Positions 34,680-43,151 of a stretch of 64,000 nucleotides of DNA are shown in pieces. The notes under the pieces are model-generated. The model was not told the DNA's origin. It worked only from the letters and a program-made list of their open reading frames with translations, and ran no database searches. Made by a program: the position numbers and the translations under genes. This DNA comes from Paenibacillus naphthalenovorans (lineage in GTDB: Bacteria > Bacillota > Bacilli > Paenibacillales > NBRC-103111), in NCBI RefSeq assembly GCF_900099895.1, contig NZ_FNDY01000002.1:186001-250000 (forward strand). Reading direction: 5' to 3'. Each line of letters begins with the position of its first letter. The stretch's first letter is position 1.

Positions 34680-35654
34680 CTATTTCCGGGCGCCGATATG
34701 ATCTTGCAGATATTCCAGCAGCAGCGGCTTAAATGAAATGAACCCTTTATATTCCGCCAAAGGATCAGGAAGATCTTCTAAAACCTTGTAAAACCGTTCG
34801 GCCCACACTTGATTTTGCACCAGCATTTCCAAAGGGAGCAGATGGGTATGAATGCTGAATAAAATGCCGTTATTGCCCGATAACCGGAACAATCTCTGAT
34901 CCTCTGTGCGCAAGCGCACCTCTTGACCCACATTACCTAGATGGAGCAAGTATTTGTTTTTCCCCCAATCACCGAATTCCTCGGGCGATGTGTCCAGCCT
35001 GTCCCCTACATTGATCGTCCAGTTCAAACGGGTCCATGGCTTTCCCGCTTCCATTCGCAGCAGAAACCCGAGCACTTTTTGCGCCAATCCGCTCTCCGAA
35101 TAGATGGGAACAGGAGAATGAAACTGCAGATAGGTCATTCCGAGATCAAAGGCAAGGGACCAATTGGCGGGAAAACAGAGCTGACCGGCATCCATGTACA
35201 GATCACCGTCCCGCTGCTGCAAATAGATCAGATCCTCCTGCACATGACGGCCGATAAAATCAAGCGGTTCATAAGGCAGTGTGGAGGATTCTCCAAAAAT
35301 AAACTTGTGTTCTTCATGGATGAGCTTGTTTTGAAATGTCCACAGCCGCCCCTCTTTCTCCAATCTGAAATACCGGGGATATACATGGGACATTTCATGC
35401 ATCAGCATGCCGGCAATTTCCCATTGGGCTGCAAGCGTGTGCGGAAACGACCGGAAGGTCCGCTCGGGGTATTGTTCCAAAAGCCTTCTCTTTTCAAGCA
35501 CTTCTTCCCGGTATTCCGGAGTGACATCAATGCAAACGGGCGGCACCAGAGCTCTTGAATTGTTTGAATACCGGTAGGAATCGCCTTGAAACGGAAACGG
35601 AAACCTTTCCAGCAGCGATCGATCCTTGATTTTCACTTTGAAAGCATCCGTCAT
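34680..35654 (-). CDS. Haem-dependent oxidative N-demethylase alpha subunit (DUF3445)
   Basis: A 324-residue protein of Pfam PF11927 (DUF3445), the PAS-like haem subunit of the oxidative N-demethylase HODM, which converts dimethylamine to methylamine and formaldehyde. The family hallmark is visible: FIGRHVQEDLIYLQQRDGDLYMDAG, CFPANWSLAFDLGMTYLQFHSPVPIYSESG, RLNWTINVGDRL and FSIHTHLLPLE. GGAGG lies upstream of ATG 35654. It is transcribed with the cupin gene upstream and the DmmA-like and reductase genes downstream. The family is best known from Proteobacteria and fungi, so its presence here is notable. Confidence 0.88.
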   Translation of the reverse strand: MTDAFKVKIKDRSLLERFPFPFQGDSYRYSNNSRALVPPVCIDVTPEYREEVLEKRRLLEQYPERTFRSFPHTLAAQWEIAGMLMHEMSHVYPRYFRLEKEGRLWTFQNKLIHEEHKFIFGESSTLPYEPLDFIGRHVQEDLIYLQQRDGDLYMDAGQLCFPANWSLAFDLGMTYLQFHSPVPIYSESGLAQKVLGFLLRMEAGKPWTRLNWTINVGDRLDTSPEEFGDWGKNKYLLHLGNVGQEVRLRTEDQRLFRLSGNNGILFSIHTHLLPLEMLVQNQVWAERFYKVLEDLPDPLAEYKGFISFKPLLLEYLQDHIGARK

Positions 35655-35805
35655 TTCTTATACCTCCTCAGAGCCCATAATAGAATCGGGCTCCGGAGCA
35701 CCCAAGAAGACAAGCTTCTTGTCATGACCGGGGCCCTCTGCAAATAACCCTTTGATTGCGTATCATGTGCAATGCTGCTGTCGGTTCAATCGCCGTGAAT
35801 GAAAC

Positions 35806-36156
35806 TTATGCTTCGCCCGGTTTACGCAGGCCGCAGAAAAAACCGATTCCGTAATCCGGCGAATCAAACGTGATTCGGCTGCCTTTCTCAAAAAACAGGA
35901 CATCTCCTTGAACCGCTTTTACCGTATTGCCCGTTTCATCCGAAATGTGCATTTCCCCTTCTACAATGATTTTCATCTCATCGTAAGTATAGGTATAGGA
36001 CAGCGGTTTGGACTTTTCTAACCGGAAAAAACCGCTTGTCATGGTTTTTTCCTGATCATTAGAAGACAGGACATCCCCCAAAAAGGCATTCGTCTCCGGA
36101 ACTCCCATGGAAGCCAAATCTGTTTTGATTGCTTGATTTACATACTTCAGCGCCAC
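35806..36156 (-). CDS. EutQ-like cupin protein
   Basis: A 116-residue single-domain cupin from GTG 36156 (GGAGG upstream). The core YTYDEMKIIVEGEMHISDETGNTVKAVQGDVLFFEKGSRITFDSPDYGIGFF matches the EutQ-like cupin pattern, in which the usual His metal ligands are mostly absent. It heads the demethylase operon and has an IclR palindrome 25 bases upstream. It may bind an amine, stabilise a labile intermediate, or regulate; this is inference. In this family activity as an acetate kinase has been reported for full-length EutQ, but this short form lacks the rest. Confidence 0.8.
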   Translation of the reverse strand: MALKYVNQAIKTDLASMGVPETNAFLGDVLSSNDQEKTMTSGFFRLEKSKPLSYTYTYDEMKIIVEGEMHISDETGNTVKAVQGDVLFFEKGSRITFDSPDYGIGFFCGLRKPGEA

Positions 36157-36181
36157 TTTGAATATCCTCCTTAAAAAATAT

Positions 36182-36196
36182 GTTATATTTCATGAC
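36182..36196. promoter_or_regulatory. IclR-type palindrome, site B (demethylase operon promoter)
   Basis: GTTATATTTCATGAC, with the flank TTGATCATTACATATA also shared with site A at 29254. It lies 25 bases before the cupin start codon. Confidence 0.65.
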
Positions 36197-36304
36197 TTGA
36201 TCATTACATATACATTGAATTCATGAAACACTTCTCTCTCATATAGTGAGAAACAGTGAAATATGATCCCCTGCTTTCGCATCGCAGCAAAGAAAGCTGC
36301 GGTT

Positions 36305-37087
36305 TTACATCTTGGCCATATATCCTCTCGTAACCACGCCAGTCCGGATGGAATTAGCGAGCATACATAGAGCGCTGCCTAGAGCGATCCGGCGGTAAGT
36401 TTCCGTTATACGCCGGTCTTCTGCCATGGCCAGCCGGCTTGCAAGAAGCCGCTCCTTACATTCCGTGCTTAAGTTTTCCGTACCTCTTATGGAAGCGGCC
36501 ACCAGGTTTTCGGCCGCCTGCGTGCTTCTCACCCGAATATCCCCGTCTCGCGTCCGACCCGATGGAGAATAGGCAAGAGAGGTAAGAATCCGCTTCTCCG
36601 CACTGCTGATGGTTTCCTGTAGGAACAGGGCACATTCAGGATCGATGGACTCTTCCGGGATAGGTTCATAAAGCGCTGCGGCTTGGTAGGGAACGGCATC
36701 CTGAACGAGCAGACGCGTAATGCCCCGATCATTGATCGCTTCCAGAACGAGTTCCGGTTCGTCCCCGACTACCACTTCCTTATGCGGCGGCCAAATGTCC
36801 ATCCAATAATGATCCAAATGCCGGATGCCCACGTGAAATACATAGTAATCCGGATAAATTCTGAGCTTGTCGGGCCCATTCCCCAGATGCTCCCGGTAAA
36901 AATCATAAAATTTGGCTATGGAAGCGGCAAGGAGGCCGCTGGCTCCGATGCTGCCCCCGGAATCACGGACCACGATACCGACGCGGTCCGCCGCATGAAA
37001 GCCCGGGAATATCTGCTCAAAGGATACCGGTTGGCCGTCCAGCTCAAAAGCAAAATCAGACGTTCGAATGAGATCAGTCGTATGCAT
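36305..37087 (-). CDS. Uncharacterised protein in the amine-oxidation locus
   Basis: A 260-residue protein with AGGAG nine bases before the ATG. No family recognised. An N-terminal half with RVGIVVRDSGGSIGASGLLAASIAKFYDFY is followed by a motif rich in His, Asp and Trp (YYVFHVGIRHLDHYWMDIWPPHKEVVVG, residues about 82-110) that could bind metal. The C-terminal half is helical and Arg/Glu rich (LSTECKERLLASRLAMAEDRR). It lacks a signal peptide and membrane segments. It is divergent from the acyl-CoA-dehydrogenase-like gene, and the IclR palindrome at 37270 lies in their shared gap, so a part in amine metabolism is likely. Confidence 0.75.
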   Translation of the reverse strand: MHTTDLIRTSDFAFELDGQPVSFEQIFPGFHAADRVGIVVRDSGGSIGASGLLAASIAKFYDFYREHLGNGPDKLRIYPDYYVFHVGIRHLDHYWMDIWPPHKEVVVGDEPELVLEAINDRGITRLLVQDAVPYQAAALYEPIPEESIDPECALFLQETISSAEKRILTSLAYSPSGRTRDGDIRVRSTQAAENLVAASIRGTENLSTECKERLLASRLAMAEDRRITETYRRIALGSALCMLANSIRTGVVTRGYMAKM

Positions 37088-37269
37088 CAGGCAAAGCTCC
37101 TTTCCATCACGTTAGAACAAATTTTATCAACAGCTGTTTTTTACGAAAGATAACTTTACATCTATTTGGGAGAACAGCAAAATAAAAATGAAATATAAGA
37201 CCAATTGTTTAGAATCCCAATAGTCGAGAAAGAAAAGTTGATGCATCCGTAAATATATGAAATATTATT

Positions 37270-37284
37270 GTTATGTAATATGAC
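37270..37284. promoter_or_regulatory. IclR-type palindrome, site C (divergent promoter region)
   Basis: GTTATGTAATATGAC lies between the unrecognised 260-aa gene and the acyl-CoA-dehydrogenase-like gene, 44 bases before the latter's start. Confidence 0.6.
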
Positions 37285-37327
37285 ATAAAAGGTGTTTGGA
37301 ATCTTTTACTGAGGAGTGATGTGTGTA

Positions 37328-38551
37328 ATGCCAGCCAACCCAACTACGATGGCAGACGAAAGTTTATTGATGAAAGTCCCTGCCTGGTGGAACTGTATGA
37401 CGGGATTTGAAGAGATGCGCGACAAAGCCAGACTCGTCAGCGAACAAGTGCTTCGCCCCAATGCGGAAATCTCAGATCGGGAAGGCACATATCCCCGAGC
37501 CAGTTTGCAGGCCTTGGCGGATGCCGGTTTTGGTGCGGTTACGATTCCAAAGGAGTACGGGGGGCTTGGGGCAGGATGTTCGGGTTTTGCTATCCTGGCT
37601 GAAATCTTTGCCGGCTACTGCGCTTCTACGACCATGGTATGGGTCATGCATACCGCGGCTGTCCAGACCCTTTTTATGGCCGGCTCCGAGGAACAGCGGC
37701 AGCGTTATATTCCTCATGTCGTTCGCGGTCAGATCGGAGGACTGGCATTTAGCGAGCCTGCGACCGGCGGCCATTTTTGGAATGTGGTCAGTAAAGCTCC
37801 GCGTCATGGCGACGGCTATCTGCTGAATGCGCACAAATCCTTCGTAACCAGTGCGGGAGAGGCCGATTGGTACATCGTAGAAACCAATTCCCCGGACAGT
37901 CCGCTGTCCGATCCCTTGATGTTTTTGATTGTTGAAAATAATCAGGAAGGCGTCGTAGCCTTTCCATTTGACGCGCTCGGATTGAGAGGGAACAACAGTG
38001 GCCCTATGAAATTTAACGATGTGTTCGTTCCCGAACATAACCGCCTCGGTGAAGAAGGAGGCGCCGGCTTCTATAATGACACGGTCATAGACCCCTTCTT
38101 TCTTCTGGGTTCAAGTGCATGCTGGATTGGCATCGCCCAAGGAGCGATCAGCACGGCGGTGGACAATGCCAAGAAAAAGATTCATGCCGACACCGGTCAG
38201 TCTGTCGCCAACTATCAAGTCATCCGCCATGAGATGGCCAAAGCTCAAATCCTTGTTGACAGTGCAAGAAGCATGCTGTATCGAGTTGCCGAAAAAATGG
38301 ATGAAACCACCCGGAAAGGCGAGCTTCTGAGTTCCTGCCTGTACCCGCTTTGGGAACTGAAAACCCATGCTGCGGATATTGTGATTGAGGTAACGAATAA
38401 GGCGCTGCAGATCTCGGGAGGCCGAGGCTATTTAAAAGGAAATATTGAACGATTTATGCGTGATGGAAGAGCGGGTGCCATCATGGGCCCCACCAATGAA
38501 GTTTTACGGGAATGGATCGGCAGAACGATGATCGGCGTTCCCTGGCTGTAA
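37328..38551 (+). CDS. Acyl-CoA-dehydrogenase-fold flavoprotein without the usual catalytic Glu
   Basis: A 407-residue protein of the acyl-CoA dehydrogenase superfamily from ATG 37328 (GAGGAG 11 bases upstream). All three domains are present: N-terminal helices (FGAVTIPKEYGGLG), beta domain with a GGLAFSEPATGGH stretch and FVTSAGEADWYIVET, and C-terminal helices with ALQISGGRGYLKGN. The catalytic Glu of MCAD-type enzymes, normally in EGT(N/S)E, is replaced here by Gly (MGPTNEVLREW), and the alternative helix-G Glu is also missing (FFLLGSSACWIGIAQGA). It is therefore more likely a flavin oxygenase or oxidase than a dehydrogenase. Adjacent IclR palindrome and location suggest a role in amine oxidation. 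Confidence 0.88.
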   Translation: MPANPTTMADESLLMKVPAWWNCMTGFEEMRDKARLVSEQVLRPNAEISDREGTYPRASLQALADAGFGAVTIPKEYGGLGAGCSGFAILAEIFAGYCASTTMVWVMHTAAVQTLFMAGSEEQRQRYIPHVVRGQIGGLAFSEPATGGHFWNVVSKAPRHGDGYLLNAHKSFVTSAGEADWYIVETNSPDSPLSDPLMFLIVENNQEGVVAFPFDALGLRGNNSGPMKFNDVFVPEHNRLGEEGGAGFYNDTVIDPFFLLGSSACWIGIAQGAISTAVDNAKKKIHADTGQSVANYQVIRHEMAKAQILVDSARSMLYRVAEKMDETTRKGELLSSCLYPLWELKTHAADIVIEVTNKALQISGGRGYLKGNIERFMRDGRAGAIMGPTNEVLREWIGRTMIGVPWL

Positions 38552-38584
38552 GTCCCCTAGTTCGAACGAAAAGGGGCTAATGGT

Positions 38585-38830
38585 ATGGTAAAGGCGATGA
38601 AGCAGCGATACCGTTTCGACGGAAAAAGCCTGACGCTCCAGGAACTTTATGCCCTTTTGCCAAAGCATAAAAACAAGGAGATTCTGGGCTCGATCATCGT
38701 TCAAACCGCCTGCGGTCTGCCGATCAAACTGGTCTTTGTTCAAAATCGCAATCGGCGGCGGGATTGGCTGGTACTGCTCAGTACCGACTTGGCGTTGACA
38801 GATGCCGAGGTCGTTCGTATTGCGAAAGTT
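38585..38830 (+). pseudogene. IS4-type transposase fragment
   Basis: A partial frame contains the IS4-family middle region ELYALLPKHKNKEILGS and KLVFVQNRNRRRDWLVLLSTDLALTDAEVVRI, in which full transposases continue with YGKRWDIEVFFK. Here the frame instead switches to unrelated residues (AKVELITWK) after about 80 codons, and both ends are missing. It is a decayed remnant next to a real gene. No terminal inverted repeats or target duplications were recognised. Confidence 0.7.
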
Positions 38831-38977
38831 GAGTTAATAACTTGGAAATTTTTGAACCGGCCGAAAGCGTGTTTTAATAAGGGCTTGCAGAATGGGGTTG
38901 AGCTGTTTCAGCTTCAGCCCATTTTGTATGTCTATATCTGCACATCGGGGTGAAGCCCCTTTTTTATGCTTGGAAAA

Positions 38978-39146
38978 TTGGAATGATAGCGTTCGTTTCT
39001 CCATAGAGGGGAAAGAAATCGGCGGATTAGAAATTGAAGGTTATATCGAAGATCAAAAACTGGCATATGATTTGTACTTTAACCAAGCGTATATAGATGA
39101 ACAAACCATGATGAACATTGCCAAGAGCCTGAAGTTAAATCATTAA
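38978..39146 (+). pseudogene. Possible 3' remnant of a degraded gene
   Basis: The frame downstream of the transposase fragment reads SVRFSIEGKEIGGLEIEGYI, EDQKLAYDLYFNQAYID and EQTMMNIAKSLKLNH, which looks like the C-terminus of a normal protein, but has no plausible start. It may be a broken host gene left beside the insertion. Uncertain. Confidence 0.3.
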
Positions 39147-39162
39147 TTTACGGGTTTATTCC

Positions 39163-39915
39163 CTATCTGGCAATATAACCGCCGTCCACAGGTATGATGG
39201 TACCCGTTACATAATCGGAAGCCTCGGACGCCAAAAACACGGTGATGCCCGCCAAATCCTTCGGCGTCCCCCATTTGCCCGCCGGGATGCGGGCCGTGAT
39301 TTGCGGGTAGCGAGCTTCGTCCTGAAGCAGGTCATGATTCATTGTCGTGGCCATGTAGCCGGGCGCGATGGCGTTCACCTGAATACCGTGCATGGCCCAT
39401 TCGTTCGACAGCGATTTGGTTAACTGCACCACGCCCCCTTTGCTGACGGCATAGGCCGAAGCTTTGAAGCCGCCGATAAAACTCAGCATGGAGCCAATGT
39501 TGATGATTTTGCCCGTCTTCTGCTGCACCATCTGTTCACCGGCCATTTTGCACAAATCGAAAACCGCGGTCAAGTTGATCTCGATCACGGTATTCCAAGC
39601 TTCAAGCGGAAGATCCAAGCAGGCCCTGCGATCGTGGATGCCGGCGGCGTTTACCAAGATGTTCATTTTTCCCTCTGTCATTTCAAGCGTTTGCCGGAAA
39701 GCCTCCACTCTACCCTCGTGGCTGGATAAATCCGCCCTCACGCTGTGTACGCAAAGCCCCTTGGCCTTCAATTCATCCCTAGCCGCATTGACCTCCTCCG
39801 ATTTGTCGACCAGGACGACACGGGCTCCCGCCTCAAGCAGCGCTTCCGCCATTCCGCGTCCCAGACCGCGGCTGGAACCCGTCACCATGGCGTTTTTCCC
39901 TTTGAGATCAAACAT
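39163..39915 (-). CDS. SDR oxidoreductase, KduD-like
   Basis: A 250-residue short-chain dehydrogenase from ATG 39915 (GGGGGTG upstream). NAD-binding TGSSRGLGRGMAEALL, NNG-equivalent NAAG(IH), and catalytic Ser/Tyr/Lys (GSMLSFIGG, YAVSK) are intact. The C-terminal GYMATTMNHDLLQDEARYPQITARIPAGKWGTPKDLAG and DGGYIAR match KduD, which interconverts 2-keto-3-deoxygluconate and its 2,5-diketo form. It is the last gene of the LacI-controlled sugar operon, immediately after the ABC permeases. The real substrate is unproven. Confidence 0.88.
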   Translation of the reverse strand: MFDLKGKNAMVTGSSRGLGRGMAEALLEAGARVVLVDKSEEVNAARDELKAKGLCVHSVRADLSSHEGRVEAFRQTLEMTEGKMNILVNAAGIHDRRACLDLPLEAWNTVIEINLTAVFDLCKMAGEQMVQQKTGKIINIGSMLSFIGGFKASAYAVSKGGVVQLTKSLSNEWAMHGIQVNAIAPGYMATTMNHDLLQDEARYPQITARIPAGKWGTPKDLAGITVFLASEASDYVTGTIIPVDGGYIAR

Positions 39916-39949
39916 GATGTGATTCACCCCCATCCGTTAGTTTAGCCGC

Positions 39950-40768
39950 CTATCCTTTCACTGCCCCCATCGTAACACCGCTTATAATATATCTCTGCAG
40001 CACCAGCGCGATAATCAGAATCGGCATGGTAATGATGACCGCTGCGGCCATTAAGCCGCCCCAATTGATTTCCGAATACGACAAAAAGTTAAATACGGCA
40101 ATCGGCAGCGTCTTTGTTTTATCCCCTGACAAAACCAGAGAGAACATAAAATTGTTCCATGAGAAAATGAAAGACAGAATGGAAGCCGTCACCACGCCCG
40201 GCATCGATAGCGGAAGCATAATACGGAGGAAAGCGCCCTGAATCGTGCATCCGTCCACCCTGGCCGCCTCTTCCAGCTCACCCGGCAGCCCTTCATAAAA
40301 CGAGATCATAACCCAGATGATAAACGGCATCCCGACCAGCATGTGGCCCAAAATCAATGACGTATAAGAATCCACCAGTCCGATTTTGCTGAAAATGATA
40401 AACCACGGGATCATAAACGAGATACCGGGAATAATTCTCGCAATCAGGATCAATAATCCCAAGCCATGCTGTTTATATTTGGCGATGGAGTATGCCGCAG
40501 GTAAACCCAAAAGCAATCCGAACAGCGTGGAAAAGAAGCCGACGATAAAACTGTTCATAATAAACTTCGTAAAATTGTGCTCCTCGAACACGGATAAATA
40601 GTTATTCAGCGTAGGTTTAAACAGGAGTATGTTCCCGGTAGACATAATTTGCACCTGCGTTTTGAAAGAGGCCAAAATCATCCAGAAAAACGGAAACAAA
40701 AAACTGACTATGATCAATAGAACCAGCAGCATGTAAAACCGCCCGAACCAAAGCTGTTTCGTTTTCAA
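39950..40768 (-). CDS. Carbohydrate ABC transporter permease, MalG type
   Basis: A 272-residue permease starting at TTG 40768, which overlaps the stop of the MalF-type gene (TTGA) and has GGAGG seven bases upstream. A longer frame continues to 41041 but runs through the upstream gene. It has six helices, EAA loop ELEEAARVDGCTIQGAFLRIMLPLSMPG and a standard C-terminus (QRYIISGVTMGAVKG). It pairs with the protein encoded just upstream. Confidence 0.9.
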   Translation of the reverse strand: MKTKQLWFGRFYMLLVLLIIVSFLFPFFWMILASFKTQVQIMSTGNILLFKPTLNNYLSVFEEHNFTKFIMNSFIVGFFSTLFGLLLGLPAAYSIAKYKQHGLGLLILIARIIPGISFMIPWFIIFSKIGLVDSYTSLILGHMLVGMPFIIWVMISFYEGLPGELEEAARVDGCTIQGAFLRIMLPLSMPGVVTASILSFIFSWNNFMFSLVLSGDKTKTLPIAVFNFLSYSEINWGGLMAAAVIITMPILIIALVLQRYIISGVTMGAVKG

Positions 40769-41655
40769 TTGAGCACCTCCAAGCGTCTGCGCAATTGAAT
40801 AATCAACAGACTGATGCCGAGTACCAGGAGGAAGAAGAGCATTAACATCGCCGAGGTCATGCCTAATTGGAAATACTGGAAGCCGAGTTGAAAGCCGTAG
40901 ATGTTCAGCGTTTCCGTAGCGAATCCGGGTCCCCCTTGGGTCATGGCATAAATAATGTCGAACGTTTTCAACGCGTCGATCGCCCGCAGCAGACCCGCCG
41001 CAAAAATGGTGGGCATAAGCAAAGGCAGCGTGATCTTCCAAAACATTTGCCAGACATTCGCGCCGTCAATTTCCGCCGCCTCATAATTTTCTTGCGGCAG
41101 CGTCGCCAAACCGGCTAACAAGATTAAAGAAATCATCGGTGTCCACTGCCAAACGTCAACGAGCACAAGCGACGGGATAGCCTGATCAGGAGAAGCGATC
41201 CATAACAGCGGCTCCAAACCCAAAAACTTCAAAAATTGGTTGCCGAACCCGATCGTCGGCTCGAAGATCAACAACCAGACCAAACCGATGGCGACCGGTG
41301 TGGATACCATGGGAAGAAGAAATAATGTTTTCACCAGATTTTTCCCTCTAAACTTACGGTTAAACAGCACCGCAATGGCGATTCCCAAAACCAGTTCGAA
41401 CATCATCGCAGCGATGGTGAAATAAAACGTGCGCCCAAAGGCCGCCCAGAAACGCTCGTCATCGAACAGCAGATGCTTGTAATTATCCATAAATACCCAA
41501 ACCGGTTTTTGTACACCGGACATGCTCCACTCAAAAAAACTCAGATATAACGTATAGCCGATGGGAAAAACAATCATGATGCCTACAAATAACACAGCAG
41601 GCAGGACGAAAATATATTTGATGTTTTTTTCAATGAACCGTTCGATAGGTCTCAC
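40765..41655 (-). CDS. Sugar ABC transporter permease, MalF type
   Basis: A 296-residue permease. The N-terminal helix (NIKYIFVLPAVLFVGIMIVFPIGY) and the EAA loop (QENYEAAEIDGANVWQMFWKITLPLLMP) are clear, with FDIIYAMTQGGPG conserved. It forms the MalF/MalG-like channel of a sugar ABC transporter with the downstream gene and the lipoprotein upstream. No ATPase gene lies nearby, so a shared one is likely. Confidence 0.93.
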   Translation of the reverse strand: MRPIERFIEKNIKYIFVLPAVLFVGIMIVFPIGYTLYLSFFEWSMSGVQKPVWVFMDNYKHLLFDDERFWAAFGRTFYFTIAAMMFELVLGIAIAVLFNRKFRGKNLVKTLFLLPMVSTPVAIGLVWLLIFEPTIGFGNQFLKFLGLEPLLWIASPDQAIPSLVLVDVWQWTPMISLILLAGLATLPQENYEAAEIDGANVWQMFWKITLPLLMPTIFAAGLLRAIDALKTFDIIYAMTQGGPGFATETLNIYGFQLGFQYFQLGMTSAMLMLFFLLVLGISLLIIQLRRRLEVLN

Positions 41656-41749
41656 CCTCTCCCTCCACGCTGAGATGTGAAACCAGGTTGAACATTCAAC
41701 CCGGTTTCACGCTATATGCAAAGCTCCCGAATTGTGCCGCAGGATATGA

Positions 41750-43096
41750 TTATTTCTCTTTGTCGATTAAAGCCTGGAACTTGGCGTTTTCTTCTTTCGC
41801 CGTTTTGTCCACGTCCCCGCCGGTAATGGCCGTCACGATCACCGTACCGACCAAGTCGCGCGCAGCACCTACATTGATGACCAGCGGACGGTCATGACCT
41901 ACACCGATTTGGCTGGATTTGTCCATCACCTCGGCCAGCTGCTGAGGGAACGCCTTCGTGCCTTCGGGCTTCGACCAGACCGATTTGCGTGCCCCCGGGT
42001 TGCCTGCGCCTTGAATCTTCGTGGAGTTTTCTTTATTCGTTGCCCACTTCACAAACTCCCAGGCAGCATCCTGCTGCTTGGATTTGGAGTTCACCGAAAG
42101 CCCCCAGGACGTCACATTGTACGGTTTCTGTCCTGTGGCGCCGGCCGGAAAAACGGCAAAGCCGATTTGATCAGCCGGAACTTTCGATTTTTGTGGATCC
42201 AGCATGTTCGGATAAAGACTATCGGCATCCGTGTACATAGCGGCTTTGCCTTGAGCGAATACGCCCAACGCTTGCGGCCAGCTCATGTTCAATACGCCCG
42301 GAGGTCCGTAGCTTTTCAGCAGGTCGCCGTAAAGCTTAAACGCTTGAATCGCTTCCGGCGTATCGATCGTCGCTTTGCCGTCCTTTATGAAATCGCCGCC
42401 GGAGCTGTAGAGGAAGCTCGAAAACTGGGTCACGGCCGGCGAACGCTGTCCGCGGGCGACAAAGCCGTAGAACTCGTTTTTCGGATCGTTCAGTTTTTCC
42501 GCCGCCGCTTTCAGTTCATCCAATGTTTGGGGGACCTGGATGTTATTCTTTTCAAAAATATCTTTGCGGTAGTAAAGAATTTCGCGTTCGGTGATCAGCG
42601 GAACGCCGTATAATTTTCCGTCCTGCATCAAGGTGCTGACGGAGCCTTCGCTGAAATCGTTAAAATCCCACTCGGTGTCCTTTGATTTTTCGGTAAGGTC
42701 GGCCACCCAGCCGTTTTTCATATACAGCTTCGCATCCTGCAATGGACGTATCATGAACACATCCAGGCTTGAAGAGCCTGCCGTAAGCTCAACGGTCAGT
42801 TTCTGCGTCAGCTGATCTTCAAAGAATTGCTCCAAGTTGACTTTCATTCCCGTTGCCTGTTCAAATTCCGGAATCATGGGCTTCAAAGCTTCGGTCCAAG
42901 GATGGTTGGCCGTCACAACCCTTAAGCTGACGCCGTCGAATTTTTTGGCCGGGGCGGCTGAATTCGCATCGTTGGCTGCCGCTCCTCCGGAAGGAGCAGG
43001 ACCCGAACCGGAGCCTGAATTGCCGCTGCAGCCGATGAGGCCGGCAAGCATGACTGCTGACATCGACAGTACTGCCAATTTATTCGCCTTTTTCAC
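41750..43096 (-). CDS. Sugar ABC transporter substrate-binding lipoprotein
   Basis: A 448-residue binding protein. The chosen GTG (43096) gives MKKANKLAVLSMSAVMLAGLIGC with a clear lipobox LIGC; AGGTGAT lies seven bases upstream, whereas ATG/GTG at 43105-43108 are too close. The mature start is Gly/Ser/Pro rich, then RVVTANHPWTEALKPMIPEFEQATGMKVN and later QALGVFAQGKAAMYTDADS and the C-terminal KTAKEENAKFQALIDKEK. It is in the sugar operon between the HPS-like gene and the permeases. Confidence 0.92.
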   Translation of the reverse strand: MKKANKLAVLSMSAVMLAGLIGCSGNSGSGSGPAPSGGAAANDANSAAPAKKFDGVSLRVVTANHPWTEALKPMIPEFEQATGMKVNLEQFFEDQLTQKLTVELTAGSSSLDVFMIRPLQDAKLYMKNGWVADLTEKSKDTEWDFNDFSEGSVSTLMQDGKLYGVPLITEREILYYRKDIFEKNNIQVPQTLDELKAAAEKLNDPKNEFYGFVARGQRSPAVTQFSSFLYSSGGDFIKDGKATIDTPEAIQAFKLYGDLLKSYGPPGVLNMSWPQALGVFAQGKAAMYTDADSLYPNMLDPQKSKVPADQIGFAVFPAGATGQKPYNVTSWGLSVNSKSKQQDAAWEFVKWATNKENSTKIQGAGNPGARKSVWSKPEGTKAFPQQLAEVMDKSSQIGVGHDRPLVINVGAARDLVGTVIVTAITGGDVDKTAKEENAKFQALIDKEK

Positions 43097-43151
43097 CCAA
43101 ATCATCACCTTTTCTTATAAAAGTAGGTATAAAAGAACTCCGTATTGCCCT

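Noticed and set aside
38585-38953. Intact 122-aa protein of unknown function
   Set aside because: The first 80 residues are clearly a piece of an IS4-type transposase; the rest is frame-shifted sequence.
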